A DNA stretch of 64,000 nt, taken from the NCBI GenBank assembly GCA_028583605.1, contig CM053327.1, positions 26,957,629 through 27,021,628 of the forward strand. The letters are read 5' to 3'. The translations under genes and the position numbers were made by a program. The notes under the pieces were generated by a model. The model made no database searches and had not been told where the DNA came from. It saw nothing but the letters and a program-made list of their open reading frames with translations. This document shows, piece by piece, positions 9,110-20,805 of this stretch (position 1 is the first letter of the stretch; every line of letters starts with the position of its first letter). This DNA comes from Dastarcus helophoroides (lineage: Eukaryota; Arthropoda; Insecta; Coleoptera; Bothrideridae).

Positions 9110-9720
9110 AACCTGAAAAAAAACCCTTGAGGGGATCCATATCATGAGTCTCGGAGGTTCACGGTTAACGTAGCTAACAATTCGACAAATGACCAATTAA
9201 ATGTTCTGTAATTAAACAGTTAAACGTGTTTAAAATTGAAAATATGTACAACCGCAAAAACAGACTAGTTTCGGCCTTCCTTGGCCTCATCAGTATGGTA
9301 CGGTGGTTGTATACACTTCCAACTTAGAGCGGTTAATCAGTCGTATAAGTATTCAAGAGAGTAAACCCCCATTGGGTGACTTGTAGCTGAGTTTTAACTG
9401 TTTATTAGGCAAACATTTTCGCCACATGCTGATTGAAGCATTTTTCTCTGCTGATATAATAAGCCTTGTATATACGAATATATACAAGTTTATTACGATG
9501 CAATTGAAATCTAATTTCATTAGAATCTAATGAGAACTAGATTGCAATTCAAAGTTCACGTAGATGAGGCAAAGCTTGTATTACGGGTTGCATCGCAACA
9601 TCCATAGATACAAACGTCCTCGGCGTGACTGTACTTTCATCTAGTTTGACAAATGATCAATTAAATGTTCTGTAATTAAACAGTTAAACGTACGAAAATT
9701 TGTATTCCCAACTGCGGAAA
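9110..9720 (-). mobile_element. Partial tandem dimer of a hammerhead-bearing repeat (retrozyme or Penelope-like)
   Basis: A 44-bp direct repeat (gaccaattaaatgttctgta-type core) lies at 9184-9227 and 9648-9691, 464 bases apart, with one mismatch. Weaker similarity extends on both sides, up to about 9720 downstream, where the second copy breaks off before its hammerhead. The intact unit carries a hammerhead ribozyme at 9243-9315 on the minus strand. Tandem units of a few hundred bp, each with a small type I hammerhead, are known for retrozymes and for terminal repeats of Penelope-like elements. I see no RT or GIY-YIG coding here, so this is non-autonomous or a remnant. It abuts the end of LINE-A. 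Confidence 0.6.
9243..9315 (-). ncRNA. Type I hammerhead ribozyme
   Basis: Read on the minus strand: outer stem I (9305-9315 with 9243-9253, ten of eleven positions pair counting one G-U), an internal loop, inner stem I of three pairs, core CUGAUGA (9287-9293), stem II GGCC/GGCC with an AAGGAA loop (9273-9286), GAAA (9269-9272), a minimal stem III of two pairs closing a UA loop, and cleavage triplet GUC (9263-9265), with cut expected after 9263. Every conserved core base of the hammerhead is present. The very short stem III is typical of hammerheads in retrozymes and Penelope-like elements, which act as dimers or when stem III stacks. Activity is predicted, not shown. Confidence 0.82.
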
Positions 9721-9940
9721 CCTTTTCTAGAAATTTCCATTTTTTCTTGAAAATCAGTAATTTCCTTGAAATTTCGACATTTTTTCCACATTTCGACTTT
9801 TTTCTCAAAGTGGGCCTTTTTTCACAAAATTTCTCTTTTTTTTGTGAAATTTCGAGTTTAAAATTCGACATCTTTTATCAAAATTCTACTTACTCAAAAT
9901 TGCGAAGACAGCTTAAATTTGGAACTTAAAAATGTGAAGT
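9721..9940. repeat. Short T-rich TTCGA array
   Basis: About 220 bases of T tracts with repeated tttcgac/aaatttcga words, same type as 1-2040. It directly follows the truncated second hammerhead repeat. The overlapping frames on both strands here are artefacts of composition. Confidence 0.7.
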
Positions 9941-11540
9941 TTTCAAATAAGTTGAAAAATTATTTATAAAAGCGAAAAATTCTAGCCATTTTCGTCCTAT
10001 TCACTCATTTAAAGTTTATGGTGTAGAAGCTTCTGTGTGCGGCGCTTCGGATCAGTTTTTTCTTATAAGCATCGAGGGAATAATAATCTAATCGGAATGT
10101 TTCAAAATTTAATTCACACAACCCCAATTTAGCAAGAGCGATCATAAATCTTTATTAGATCCAATTATTAGTGAGTCACCTATTTCGCAGTAACATTTCG
10201 ATTTTAATTACGCAAATTGTAGACTTTTTAATAGCGCTAATCCGTGACTCAATCCAGAAATACAAGTCCCCTTTTAAAATTAATTACAAGTCGGTTTGGT
10301 GGCTTTTCTTTCAGAATTAAACTTATATAAACCCCCTCAAGTGAACCGAGTCTTTTGTATACACAGAATTTGATTTAAATTTTAATTCAATCTCTCGAGT
10401 CTTTAGTAAAAACTTTCGAAAAGTCCTTTAACAAGTGACGATCCGAAGTTGGCGAGATAAAAGTTCACCATCAAGTTCACAACCGTGATCTTTGCTATCT
10501 AATTCCGGGTCAATTTTTCATTTTTTTTTAAACGCGCTTTCACCCCATAATTGATTTGATGAATTACAAGAGATGGGCACGAGGTTGGTTGTGAGCTTAA
10601 AAAGCCTTTTATAACTCGCCCCCCAAATGTTCGTGCGGGTGAGATGGATGAAAGCAATTTTCACAATCTGTCAGGATTTCCGTAACCTAAATAATATAAT
10701 GTGAAACCAGGGGATAAACTGTCAAGGAAGACACGACTGGAGGTTATATTTGTATGCGAGAAGCTCAATATTCTCCCTAGAAAAATAGCTTTGCATGTAT
10801 CGATCACTATACCAGGTATGTTCAGTTAGGAACTGACAGCATGTAATAAATGATATAAGATCAATATCAGCTCTTGGCGTTCATTCTAAAAGCTCTCAAT
10901 GATTCAATTGCGTGAGATTCGGACCGATTGTGAAACGCAATTTCGATGTCCACAACTGCAATTATAAACGTAAATATAAAACACGCTAGTACCACACCTT
11001 TATTTATGGCAAAATTTTCACCTATTTAATAAACATGATTGCAGATTACGGTATGGAGATGAAAAGGAAAGTAACCAAACAACGGTTTGGTTCGCTGCAC
11101 TCAGACGCTTTCCTTAACTGACAGACAATAAAATTTCTCGTTTATTCGTAATGTTTACATCCGAGATCTTCAAGCGTATAGAATTGAATTAGTTTTCGCA
11201 AGATTATATCACGGTTTAAGGATATTACAATAAGTTTGCGCGAAAGATAGAATTGCATGTCTCTTTCTAAACAAAAAAAATATCTAGAAATTATTTACAC
11301 CTTTGAGCAGGTAATTGTACTAAAACCTGCTATCAAATTTACATAAAATGTTGTTAGAATTCGAACTTTCTTCAGTGAGTGGCCTATAACGTGAAAGAAT
11401 TATTTTAAGGCAGAGGATTTCATAGCATATACAACCATGTGGATAAACAAATCGCATACGAACAAGACATTTTGCATAAATGACTTCGAAATCGTTTAAA
11501 CTTTCGCGCACTGATATGACGCTTAAGCAACTTGAACTTT
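9941..11540. other. Complex island, no recognisable gene
   Basis: Mixed-composition AT-rich DNA free of TTCGA tracts. I find no domain, splice-supported exon, or known repeat. The minus frame at 11320-11544 (74 codons) has no recognisable motif. It could be intronic or intergenic host DNA. Confidence 0.5.
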
Positions 11541-12620
11541 CCAAGTTTTTAAGAACTTAAGTTTGAAAAGAAAATTTCGATCCTTTTTTTGTAAATTTCT
11601 TGAAATTTTAATCCTTTTCATTTTAAATTTTAAATTTGTTTTGAAAACATTACCTTTTGAACAAGTTGATTATAAGATGTTGATTATAAGAGGTTTTTAA
11701 AGAATTTAAACATCAATCAGAAATTAAAATTAAAAAAATCGAACTAGAGCTTTTAGTCGAAATATTAGATAATAAGCAAAAATTTCGAAACTGCGCACCG
11801 AAATCGCGTCTGTTCGACATTTTCCTAGAATATTTCTTAAAAGATTTAACTGTTTTTTAAAACTCTCGTCTTTTTTTGTTTTGACACTTTCTTTGAAAAA
11901 TCGAATTTTTGAAAATTTCTTTAAACATTCGGTTTATTATTAATTTCGAAATTTGGCGACTTTTTTAAAAATTTCGATCTTCTTTTTGGAAATTTGTCAA
12001 AGTTTTTACTTTTTTAATTTTAAATTTGTTTTAAAAATCATGATTGTTGACTATTGAAAATTTTTTTTGAAAAAGAAGTCTAATTTTGGAAATTAAAATA
12101 TGATAAAAGAAACTGGAGTTTCTAATTGAAATTTTAGATAATAAGCAAAATTTTCGAAATTGCGCACCGTGACCGTCGCGTCAGATTAACTGTTTCATAA
12201 AGAATATTTTTTGAAAGATTTAAGTCTTTTTTGCAATTCTCGTCTTTTTGCAAACTTGACATTTTTTTAAAAAATTGACTTTGTTGAAAATTTTTATCTT
12301 TCTTTACATTTATATTTTTTTAATGAATTTTGACATTTTATAAAGGCGAAATTTTGACTTTAATTTTAAATTCGTTTTGAAAATGATTACTTTTTAAAAA
12401 TGGTGACTATTGAAAATTTCGTTATTTTTTGAAAATTTCGTCCTTTCAGAAATTCCGCTTATTTAAGAATTGCGCTATTTTTTCTAAATTTCGGATTTGT
12501 CAAGAGTTTCGATTTTTTTTGAAAATGTCGACTTTTTTTCGAAAATTTTCATCCAAATTTCGACTCTTTTTTGGGAATTTTGGCTTTTTAAAAAATATTC
12601 TTGGAAATTTCGATTTTTTT
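11541..12620. repeat. T-rich TTCGA array with about 370-bp units
   Basis: A block reading gataataagcaaaa followed by tttcgaaa(c/t)tgcgcaccg occurs at about 11766 and 12136, about 370 bases apart, with similar sequence between. The rest is T-rich tract sequence as in the other arrays. Confidence 0.75.
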
Positions 12621-12671
12621 TTGGGAATTTTGACTTTGTTTCAAAATTCGGCTTCTTTTTTGAAAATTTCG

Positions 12672-12716
<45 letters not shown>

Positions 12717-14690
12717 CTCTCTTTCTCTTCTCGTCTCTTCCTTCTTCTCCCTTCACTTCTCTTCCCTTTCCTTCCTTTCCCTTCTCTTCTATTCTCTTCT
12801 CTCCTCTTCTTTTCTCTTCTCTTCTCTTCTTTCCTCTTCTTTCCTCTTCTATTCTCTTTCCTTCTCTTCTCTTCTTTCATCTTCTATTCTCTCCTCCCCT
12901 CTTCTCCTCTCTTTTCTTCTTTTTTCTTTCCTTCCGTTTCCTTCTCTTCTCTTCTTTTCTCCTCACTTCTCTTCTCTTCTTTTCTCCTCACTTCTCTTCT
13001 CTTCTTTTTTTTTTGGGAATTATGACTTTGTTTCAAAATTCGGCTTCTTTTTTCCTATTTCTATGTTTGCAAATTTGATTATTATTTAAGAAATTCTACT
13101 CTTTTAAATTCTAACTTTTTTTGTAATTTAAATATTTTTGAAAAATTCGACTTTTTGCAAATTTACATTTTTTTTGAGAAAGTCGACTAGAGTTTTTTTT
13201 CTCTTCTCTTTCCTTCAATTCCCTTCTATTCTTTTCTCTCCTCTTCTCTTGTTATCTCTCCGCCCATCTTCTCTTTCTCTTTCCTTTTCTTCCCTTCTCT
13301 CCTCCTCTCTTCTCTTCTCTTCTCTCCTCTTCTCTTCTCGTTTCGTCTCGTCTCTTCTCTCCTCATCTCTTCTCTTCTTTTCTCTTCTTTTCTCTTCTCT
13401 TCTTTTTTCTTTTCTTTTCTTCTCTTCTTTTCTCTTCTTTTCTCCTCTCTTCTCTTCTTTTTTTTTGGGAATTTTGACTTTGTTTCAAAATTCCGCTTCT
13501 TTTTTGAAAATTTCGAATCTTTCGAAATTCCTATTTTTGCAAATTTGATTATTATTTAAGAAATTCTACTTTTTTAAATTCTAACTTTTTTTGTAATTTG
13601 AATATTTAAAAAAAATTCGACTTTTTGTAAATTTACATTTTTTTTGAGAAAGTCGACTAGAGTTTTTTTCTCTTCTCTTCTCGTCTCTTTTCTTTTCTTT
13701 TGTCTTCTCTTCTCTTCTCTTTCTTTCAATTCCCTTCTATTCTTTTCTCTCCTCTTCTCTTGTCTTCTCTCCTCCCTTCTTCTCTTCTCTTTCCGTTTCT
13801 TTCCTTCTCTTCTCCTCTCTTCTCTTCTCTGGACTTGTCTCCTCTTCTCTTGCCTTCTCTTCTCTTGTCTTCGCTTCTCACCTTTTCTCTTCTCACCTTT
13901 TCTCTTCGCTTCTCTACTCTTCTCTCCTCTTCTCTTCTCTTCTCTTCTCTCCTCTTCTCTTTCCTTCTCTTCTCTTCTCTCCTCTCTCTTCTCCTCTGTT
14001 TTCTTCTTTTTTCTTTCCTTTCTTTTTCTTCTCTTCACTTCTCTTTTATTCCCTTCTCTTCTCTTCTTTTCTCTTCTCTTTTCTTCCGTTGTCTTCTTCT
14101 CTTTTCTTCTTTTCTCTCCTCCCCTCTTCTCCTCTCTTTCTTTTTTTTTCTTTGCTTCCATTCCCTTCTCTGCCCTTCACTTCTCTTCTTTTCTCTTCTC
14201 TTCTCTTTCCTTCTCTTCTCTTCTTTTCCATTGCCTTCTCTTCTCTGTCCTTCAATTCCCTTCTACTCTTTTCTCTCCTCTTCTCTTGTCTTTTCTCCTC
14301 GCCTCTTCTCTTTCTTTTTCTTTTCTTTCCTTTCATTCCCTTCTTCCCTCCTCTCCTCTCCTCTCTTCTTTCTCTTTTCTTCTTTTTTCTTCTCTTTTAT
14401 TCTCTCCCCTTCGCATCTACTCGCCTCTTCTTTTCTTCTCTCTCTCCCATCTTTTTTTCTCTACTCCTTCCCTCTCTCTCTTTCTCTTTCTCTCTCTCTC
14501 CTTCCCTCTTCCGCTCTCTCTCTCTCTCTCCCCCCACCCTTGTTTCTCTTTCCTCTTTCTCTCCCGTTTCTTTCTCTTTCTTCTCTCTTTCTTTCCTCTC
14601 TCTTTCCTCTCCCTTTTTCTCTCTTCTCTTTCTTCTCTCTCTCTCTTTTCTCTTTCTTCCCTTTTTACATTTCTTTCTGTCTCTAGGAGC
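12621..14690. repeat. CT-rich polypyrimidine blocks inside a tandem repeat
   Basis: Long C/T-only tracts (about 12672-13005, 13199-13460, 13668-14690), from (CT)n to imperfect CTTCT/TTCTC runs, alternate with array sequence. The array segment starting ttgggaattttgactttg recurs at 12621, 13013 and 13465, and the segment ending gagaaagtcgactagag recurs before the second and third tracts. So the CT tract is part of a larger repeat unit of about 390-470 bp. Being stop-free, the tracts create long Ser/Leu/Phe frames on the plus strand and Arg/Glu/Lys frames on the minus strand, which I do not regard as genes. Confidence 0.88.
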
Positions 14691-16500
14691 TGCCTCGAAT
14701 ATTTAAGTCAAAATTAATATATTTGGAGATTAAAATCCAAATTTTGGATTTTTTTACATAAATTTGGAAAATTAGGCGAAAAGTCTTACTTTTCAAAGAT
14801 TTGAAAGAAAAATTAAATTTATTAGAAAAACATTTCTCAAAATTTTAACTTATGATATTGTTAGCTATCTTAAGATTTTTAGTGTAAGAAATGGTCAGAT
14901 CGCCACTTGACCACCGGAAGCATCAGCGACCCTATTCTAACAACAGAACACATGTGGGGTAAAATTTGGTGTTTTTAAGTGGTCTGTAGGTTTTGTACAA
15001 ATGAATTGCATCCCAGATCTCGGCGATGTCAGTTCACTTAATAAACGTCGTTAAGTTTTCATAAAAATGCGTTTCATTTATCGGAGCTATCAAGACCTAA
15101 TAGTGATCCCGAACAGATATCTAATCTCAAAATTATCCTTTCAGATTTGTTTTATATCATAAAATGTTGACTTAAAGCTCGATATTTTAGAGGTTTTGAA
15201 TTTTTTTTTTGAAATTTCGACTTTAGGCTTCGACAATTCGAAAAAATGGAAGTTGAAATTTGGGCTAGGGTCGAAATTTTAGAATTTTCGTAATTTGTAA
15301 AATAACTTGTTTCAAGAATAAATCGATATGTCGAAAGACAAATTCAAAAATTCCCGAAATCGGGAATAACATTTTAGCATAAGCTAAAAATTTTGAAAAA
15401 ATAAAACTTTTGAGATTAAAGACAAAACTTCAAAAAAAGTTTTACTTTTTAAAAGCAACTCGCACTTTAAAATTATAAGAAAAACAATAAGAACCTGGAA
15501 TTACGATAAAAAGTCGCAATTTCGAAAATAAATTTGAAATTTCGAAAGTGAATTCAGTTTTACCCGAAAAAGACGAACATTTAAGATCGTAATGAAACCT
15601 TCAGAAAAAATTGAAAGCTGTGCTTCCCAGGTCAGAAACTACGATTTTTTTATAAAAAAAATAAGAAATGAAATTGGGAACCATGAAAAAGTTCAAATTT
15701 AGAGAAAAAGATGACGACAAAACTCGAAGTTTGAGTTCAAACTTGAAGGTATGAGAAAAGTCATAATTTTCTCGGTGGAATTGACTTCAAAATTTTGAGA
15801 TTATTGTCCACAATTTAAAAAAGTCAAATTAAAAAAAATAACAATGAATCGAAACAGTTTTTGAAAACGTATTTAAAATAATCGAAAATGTACCTATAAT
15901 TTATTTTAAACAAATTGTTTTTTTTGAGCCCGAGATTACAGTCAAAATTGCACTAAAAAACCCAAATTTCAAGAAAAAGTCGATATTTCGAGATTGCAGG
16001 CAAAAATACTAGAAAAAATTCTTTCGAATTTAAAATCGAAATTTGGCAATAAATAATTGAAGTTAACGTTTACATATGAACTTTTGACGTAGAGAAAAAA
16101 GTCAAAATCTTTAGAAAAATCAAAAATTTTGGGGTTAAATATCAATCTAGTAAAGATCAACTGTGAATTGTGTCAAAAAAAAGGAAGTTTTAAGAAACTA
16201 GTAATTAGACAAATGCTCCAGAAGAAAATCCCAAGTCCGGGTTTAAAGTTGAAATTTAAAAACAAATGAATTTTAGAACTTGCGCTCGAGATTTCCTGAA
16301 AACAGTCCGGTTAATATTAAAGAAACAGTCAACATTTCTAAAAAAACTATTGAAATAGTTAGGAAGTTTCTGAATATTTCAGGTCTACTATCGAGAAATT
16401 TGTCAAAATTTCTAAAAATTAAAATGAAAGTTTCTGAAAAAGTTGATCTTGTGCAGTGGCAATTTTATGGGAAAATAAAAAATACAAATTGAAAGTAGGA
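14691..16500. repeat. Mostly A-rich TTCGA-type array with a short complex insert
   Basis: From about 15200 the + strand is A-rich with aaagtcgaaattt-type words, the reverse polarity of the 11.5-14.7 kb block. About 14880-15140 is more complex sequence without a recognisable gene. The frames at 15969-16160 and 16280-16492 are low-complexity. Confidence 0.65.
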
Positions 16501-16540
16501 ATTTTTAGGAAAAAGGGATAATTTGTTATAACATTTGCTT

Positions 16541-16980
16541 GACATATTGAGTTAGCCTGCTCTTTTATCTTGGCTGTCTTTTCTTTGGTATCGTTTTTAT
16601 TTCGGAAGAGTTTCGCCTCTGGGACCGTTAACATATTGGATTACCTTGTTTAAACAACGGTTTTATTTTAAATCTTGTTCTTAAATCGTAGTTTTTTATT
16701 CCATATCCTTGCAGATGAGTTTCACTTCTGGTATGGTTGACATATTGAGTTACTACGTTTACAACTGGTTAGAATAAGGTCTTGAATCTTTGTTTTTCAA
16801 TCCATAGTTTTTACAGATGAGTTGGATTTCTGGAATAGTTCATATTGACCGTGGTCTTTTGTCTTGAATTTGGTCTTTTGCCTTGTCCTTGAAAAAACCC
16901 TCTATGACAAGTTGCACTTCTGGTATAGTTCATATACTGATTGACCGCGCTCTTTTGCCTTAAATTTGGTTTTTGCTGTC
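16541..16980. repeat. Minisatellite, about 105-bp units
   Basis: gagtttcrcytctgg or a close variant, followed about 10 bases later by a (g)acatattga-type word, recurs at about 16608, 16717, 16819 and 16909 (spacings 109, 102, 90), with further matches between. About four diverged units. The minus-strand frame at 16811-17080 crosses it and is not supported as a gene. Confidence 0.75.
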
Positions 16981-18540
16981 CTTGAAGAAGCCTTGTATCC
17001 TGTCCAATTCCTGAGTAGTAATAGGTGTCAAAATTGAAATGAAAACGTTTTCGGGTACCGTTCCAAAATCCAGAATCCAAGCCAAACGTAACAGATTTTT
17101 CGTTTTAGGGCCATTATTCAGTGTTACAGTTTTAATGACTCTTTGCTTTGTAGCATAATTGAAATCTATTGCACATGGCGAGGAAATATTATTATAACGC
17201 ATTCAGTTTACAAATTGCCCATTACTCTGTAAATGAAATCCTTCCCTAACATTCTAATTAAATGAAGTGTTGCGAGCTGTGACTTAATTTCAAGACACTT
17301 TCTCGATTAATATTCCACCGTCGTGTTCCTATAGAGAGTCGGCTGTCCCATGACACTTTTCCACACGTCGTCGTATTGAATGGCAAAGTTTATTAACCGC
17401 AATACCGAATAGTTAGCCGTTCGAATAGCGCTCGAAAAATCAGATTTAATATAATCTAGCAAACAGTTGGCAAACTGCGGTGTACAGTTTGAAGGGAATT
17501 AATTAGACCATACGATTTCCGAAGCAAACTTCCTCTCCAGTAATTTATAAGTTGCATTTGTTCCAGCGGCGGTTAAAGCTACAGCTACCGAACCCGACAG
17601 CAGCCTCTTGTAAAACTTTATAACCCTCGCTTTAAAATTAACTGCTTTTGAACTCGCCCAAACTGCTTTGCGGCCGGCAGCCGCCCTTTTTACGCAAATC
17701 CGCTAAAAAATGAATAATTAAAAGCTTTTAACGTTGAATGGACAATATGACCGGTTATCACTTCATTTAGGCTCTAGTTAAAGCCATCACGACGTCGAAA
17801 CAAGAGAGTAATCCATTCGCTGTAGGTAATTTTACTCTGGGGGCTTCTCGGTCCAGGAAGCAGGAAGAAACCTCGCCATCTACAACTTAATTAAAGTCCC
17901 AGTTTTCCCGCAATTGTTTAGTTTCTAACTTAATTAACAGACATAATTGACAATTCTCATCTTTCACTAGGATTTTAACAACTGACTTCGTTTCAATGCG
18001 ATATTTTGACACATACTGCTGATTTCCTAAAAATATTACCATCTTTGTTGTTCTGAAAAATCCTTGCTAATATACAAATGCGCTTTCCACTGATCAATTA
18101 TTAAGTTTTTTTGATAGACATCTGTTACGTTGCGGGGTAGTTAAGTAGTAGGATACTTATTATCCCAAACTTTTATCCAGAAAGCTGTATAACCTTTTAT
18201 ACAATGTAAACAATCATCGAGAAAGGTAAGACTGTCAATTTGTGATGTTTATTTTAACAGCGCCATCTCTTCTTAGGTTCTCGAACTATTACCATAAAAG
18301 TAGGTATTTGTATTATCGATTTCAGTAATATTACGTTCCCTTCTTACAATTTGGAACTGAAAATTAATTTCAAATTTCATTTAAACGTAAAATTGTTTTG
18401 AAATTTTCATTTATTTGCATTATAGTTATTACGTTAAGTACTCGAACGAAGTTGCAGGTAACAGCTAGTGGAGAGGTGGGCAACAGTAACATTTGACCCG
18501 CGATGATATTAAATCCGCTCAAAGTATAAATCCACAAATG
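16981..18540. other. Complex island, richer in G+C, no recognisable gene
   Basis: Between 17250 and 17900 the sequence is clearly more complex and less AT-rich than its surroundings (for example gcggccggcagccgcccttt near 17671). I find no coding frame or splice pattern that I can defend. It looks like host intronic or intergenic DNA and might hold conserved regulatory sequence, but that is inference. Confidence 0.45.
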
Positions 18541-19672
18541 TAGTTTTTTCCAAAGTTCAACTTTTCTCAAAATTGAAAAATATCAGTTCTTGCAGTTTTC
18601 CAAACATTTTGAAATTTTCATTTTTTTTGCCTGATTTTGAACACAAAATATCTCTTAAAAATTTTGAATTCAATCTCAAAATTTTGATATTTTTTCCTAA
18701 AATGTCGACATTCTACTGGAAATTTGACTTTTTTCCAAATTATTATACGAAGAGAGTTTCTTAAAAGTTTCTCTTTATTTAAAATCACCGACATCTTAAA
18801 AAAGTTTAAATTTCCAAGAAATATTACTTCTCTAAATATTTACAAAAAGTGTTTTTTCGACAGTGCTGCTTTTATTAAAATTTTAAGAAAAATGAGAACA
18901 AAGGACATCAATTTTCACTTTTTTTATTAAATTCTGACATGAAAGTTCAAAGAAATAGTTAAAATTCATAAAAAAATCTTACTTCCGAAACTTTTACCCT
19001 TTTTAATAAAATGTGGTTTTAATTTCGAAAAAAATCGAAAAGTATTAAAATTTTGAGAAACAGAAAATGCTACATTTTGAGATAAAAGTCAATATTTCCA
19101 GATAAAGTCAAACTTAGAGAAAAATAATAGGAAAAAAAGACAAATTCTAAAAAAGTAATTTTGGAAATAAATCGAATTTTACAATTTTTGAAACAAAAAG
19201 TAGGATTTTTGGAATAAACTTGAAATATTTAAAAAATGTCGAATTTTGAAAATAAATTGAAATTTAGAGAAACCTAATTTAAAAAAATAAAATTAAGAAT
19301 AAAATATGTAACTCTATTCGTACGTACTTTAAAAAAGGACGAATATTGATAAAAATATGTCGAAATGTAAATAAAATGACGAATGTCGATTTTTGCAGAA
19401 AAGTAAAAGGTTAATTTTGAAAAAACAATCGAAATTTCGGGATTAAAATAATTTCGGGAAAAAATCGAAATTTCGATCAGCATAAAATGCCGAATTTTAA
19501 TAAAATTTGACATTCCCAAAAAAAAGCCAAACATTGAGGAATATTAAGAAAGAAATAGAAATTAAAAAAGAAAGTATATTTTAAGTAGCAGGTTAACGTT
19601 TGAGAAATATGGATTTTTCCAATAGAAAGTCGAATTTTGAGAAAAAAAGTCCAATTTTGGGAAGAAGTCAAA
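18541..19672. repeat. TTCGA-type array, polarity switches from T-rich to A-rich
   Basis: 18541-18940 is T-rich on the + strand and 18960-19672 A-rich (aaaatcgaaatt, aaagtcgaattt words). Frames here (for example 18573-18764, 19274-19534) are Phe/Lys/Asn-rich composition artefacts. The block runs into the pentanucleotide microsatellite. Confidence 0.7.
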
Positions 19673-20225
19673 ATTCTTCCCTTCCCTTCTCTTCTCTTTA
19701 CTTCTCTTCTCTTTACTTCTCTTCTCTTTACTTCTCTTCTCTTCTCTTCTCTTCTCTTCTCTTCTCTTCTCTTCTCTTCTCTTCTCTTCTCTTCTCTTCT
19801 CTTCTCTTCTCTTCTCTTCTCTTCTCTTCTCTTCTCTTCTCTTCTCTTCTCTTCTCTTCTCTTCTCTTCTCTTCTCTTCTCTTCTCTTCTCTTCTCTTCT
19901 CTTCTCTTCTCTTCTCTTCTCTTCTCTTCTCTTCTCTTCTCTTCTCTTCTCTTCTCTTCTCTTCTCTTCTCTTCTCTTCTCTTCTCTTCTCTTCTCTTCT
20001 CTTCTCTTCTCTTCTCTTCTCTTCTCTTCTCTTCTCTTCTCTTCTCTTCTCTTCTCTTCTCTTCTCTTCTCTTCTCTTCTTTTCTCTTCTCTTCTCTTTT
20101 CTTCTCTTCTCTTCTCTTCTCTCCTCTCCTCTTCTTTTCTCTTTTCTTCTCTTCCCTTCTCTTCTCTCCTCTCCTCTTCTTTTCTCTTTTCTTCTCTTCT
20201 CGTCTCTTCTCTTCTCTTCTCTTCG
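19673..20225. repeat. (CTTCT)n pentanucleotide microsatellite
   Basis: 19731-20080 is an uninterrupted CTTCT run of about 70 units, flanked by imperfect copies (ctttacttct on the left, cttttct and ctcct variants up to 20225). Since 5 is not a multiple of 3 and no phase contains a stop, frames stay open on both strands and read as (FSSLL)n or (REEKR)n repeats. These are not proteins. Confidence 0.97.
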
Positions 20226-20420
20226 AAATTCTATCGAAATTATAAATTCTAGAGGCAGGAAAGCAGATTGAAAAGAAGCTGAGACCAACAAAGACTGAGT
20301 CAGAAAAGAAGCAGGAGGAATTCAGCAAACAGATAGAACAAACGCTGGAACCTGCGAACTCATTGAAGAACCTAGACTTAAATAAATGAACTGACAGAAG
20401 AATTAGTCAAAAGTATCCGA

Positions 20421-20690
20421 GTGATAACCGAGAAAGTCTGCACATTTGGAGAACACACAAACACGAAGCTTACTCCTGACACGGTAAGACTATTGGAAAA
20501 GTACAGAGTTATGGATCATGACGCTCCTCAATACCGACAACTAGATAAAGTAGTGAAGAGAGCGATTCGTAGATACTTGAGGGCATACAACGCCAGGAAA
20601 ATTCAAGAAACCATTGAAGATAATATGAACATGAGAGTCCTTCGATCCAAAATGGCTAAAGGGAAAGCGCTCATATACAAGATGAAATAA
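20421..20690 (+). pseudogene. RTE ORF2 segment between endonuclease and RT
   Basis: An 89-codon stretch without stop, containing DHDAPQYRQLDKVVKRAIRR and RKIQETIEDNMNMRVLRSKM, matches the helical linker found before the RT domain in RTE elements. It is only a segment: the frame is lost upstream and continues downstream in another frame after the stop at 20688. Confidence 0.75.
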
Positions 20691-20805
20691 AGGGCATATC
20701 AGCATCAGAGGAAGGTGAAATCGTTACTATTATCGAACACTTCTATCGGAGAATGTACAGCCAGTCATACAAGAGTCATACCGTCTCCGTGAGGATAAAA
20801 GCCGA

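Noticed and set aside
12429..14717. Several long frames (up to 357 codons plus, 195 codons minus) across the CT tracts
   Set aside because: They exist because C/T-only DNA has no stop codons; products are Ser/Leu/Phe or Arg/Glu/Lys repeats without domains, and several overlap on both strands.
19477..20328. 283-codon minus frame and 223-codon plus frames over the (CTTCT)n tract
   Set aside because: A stop-free pentanucleotide repeat opens all frames; no coding evidence outside the repeat.
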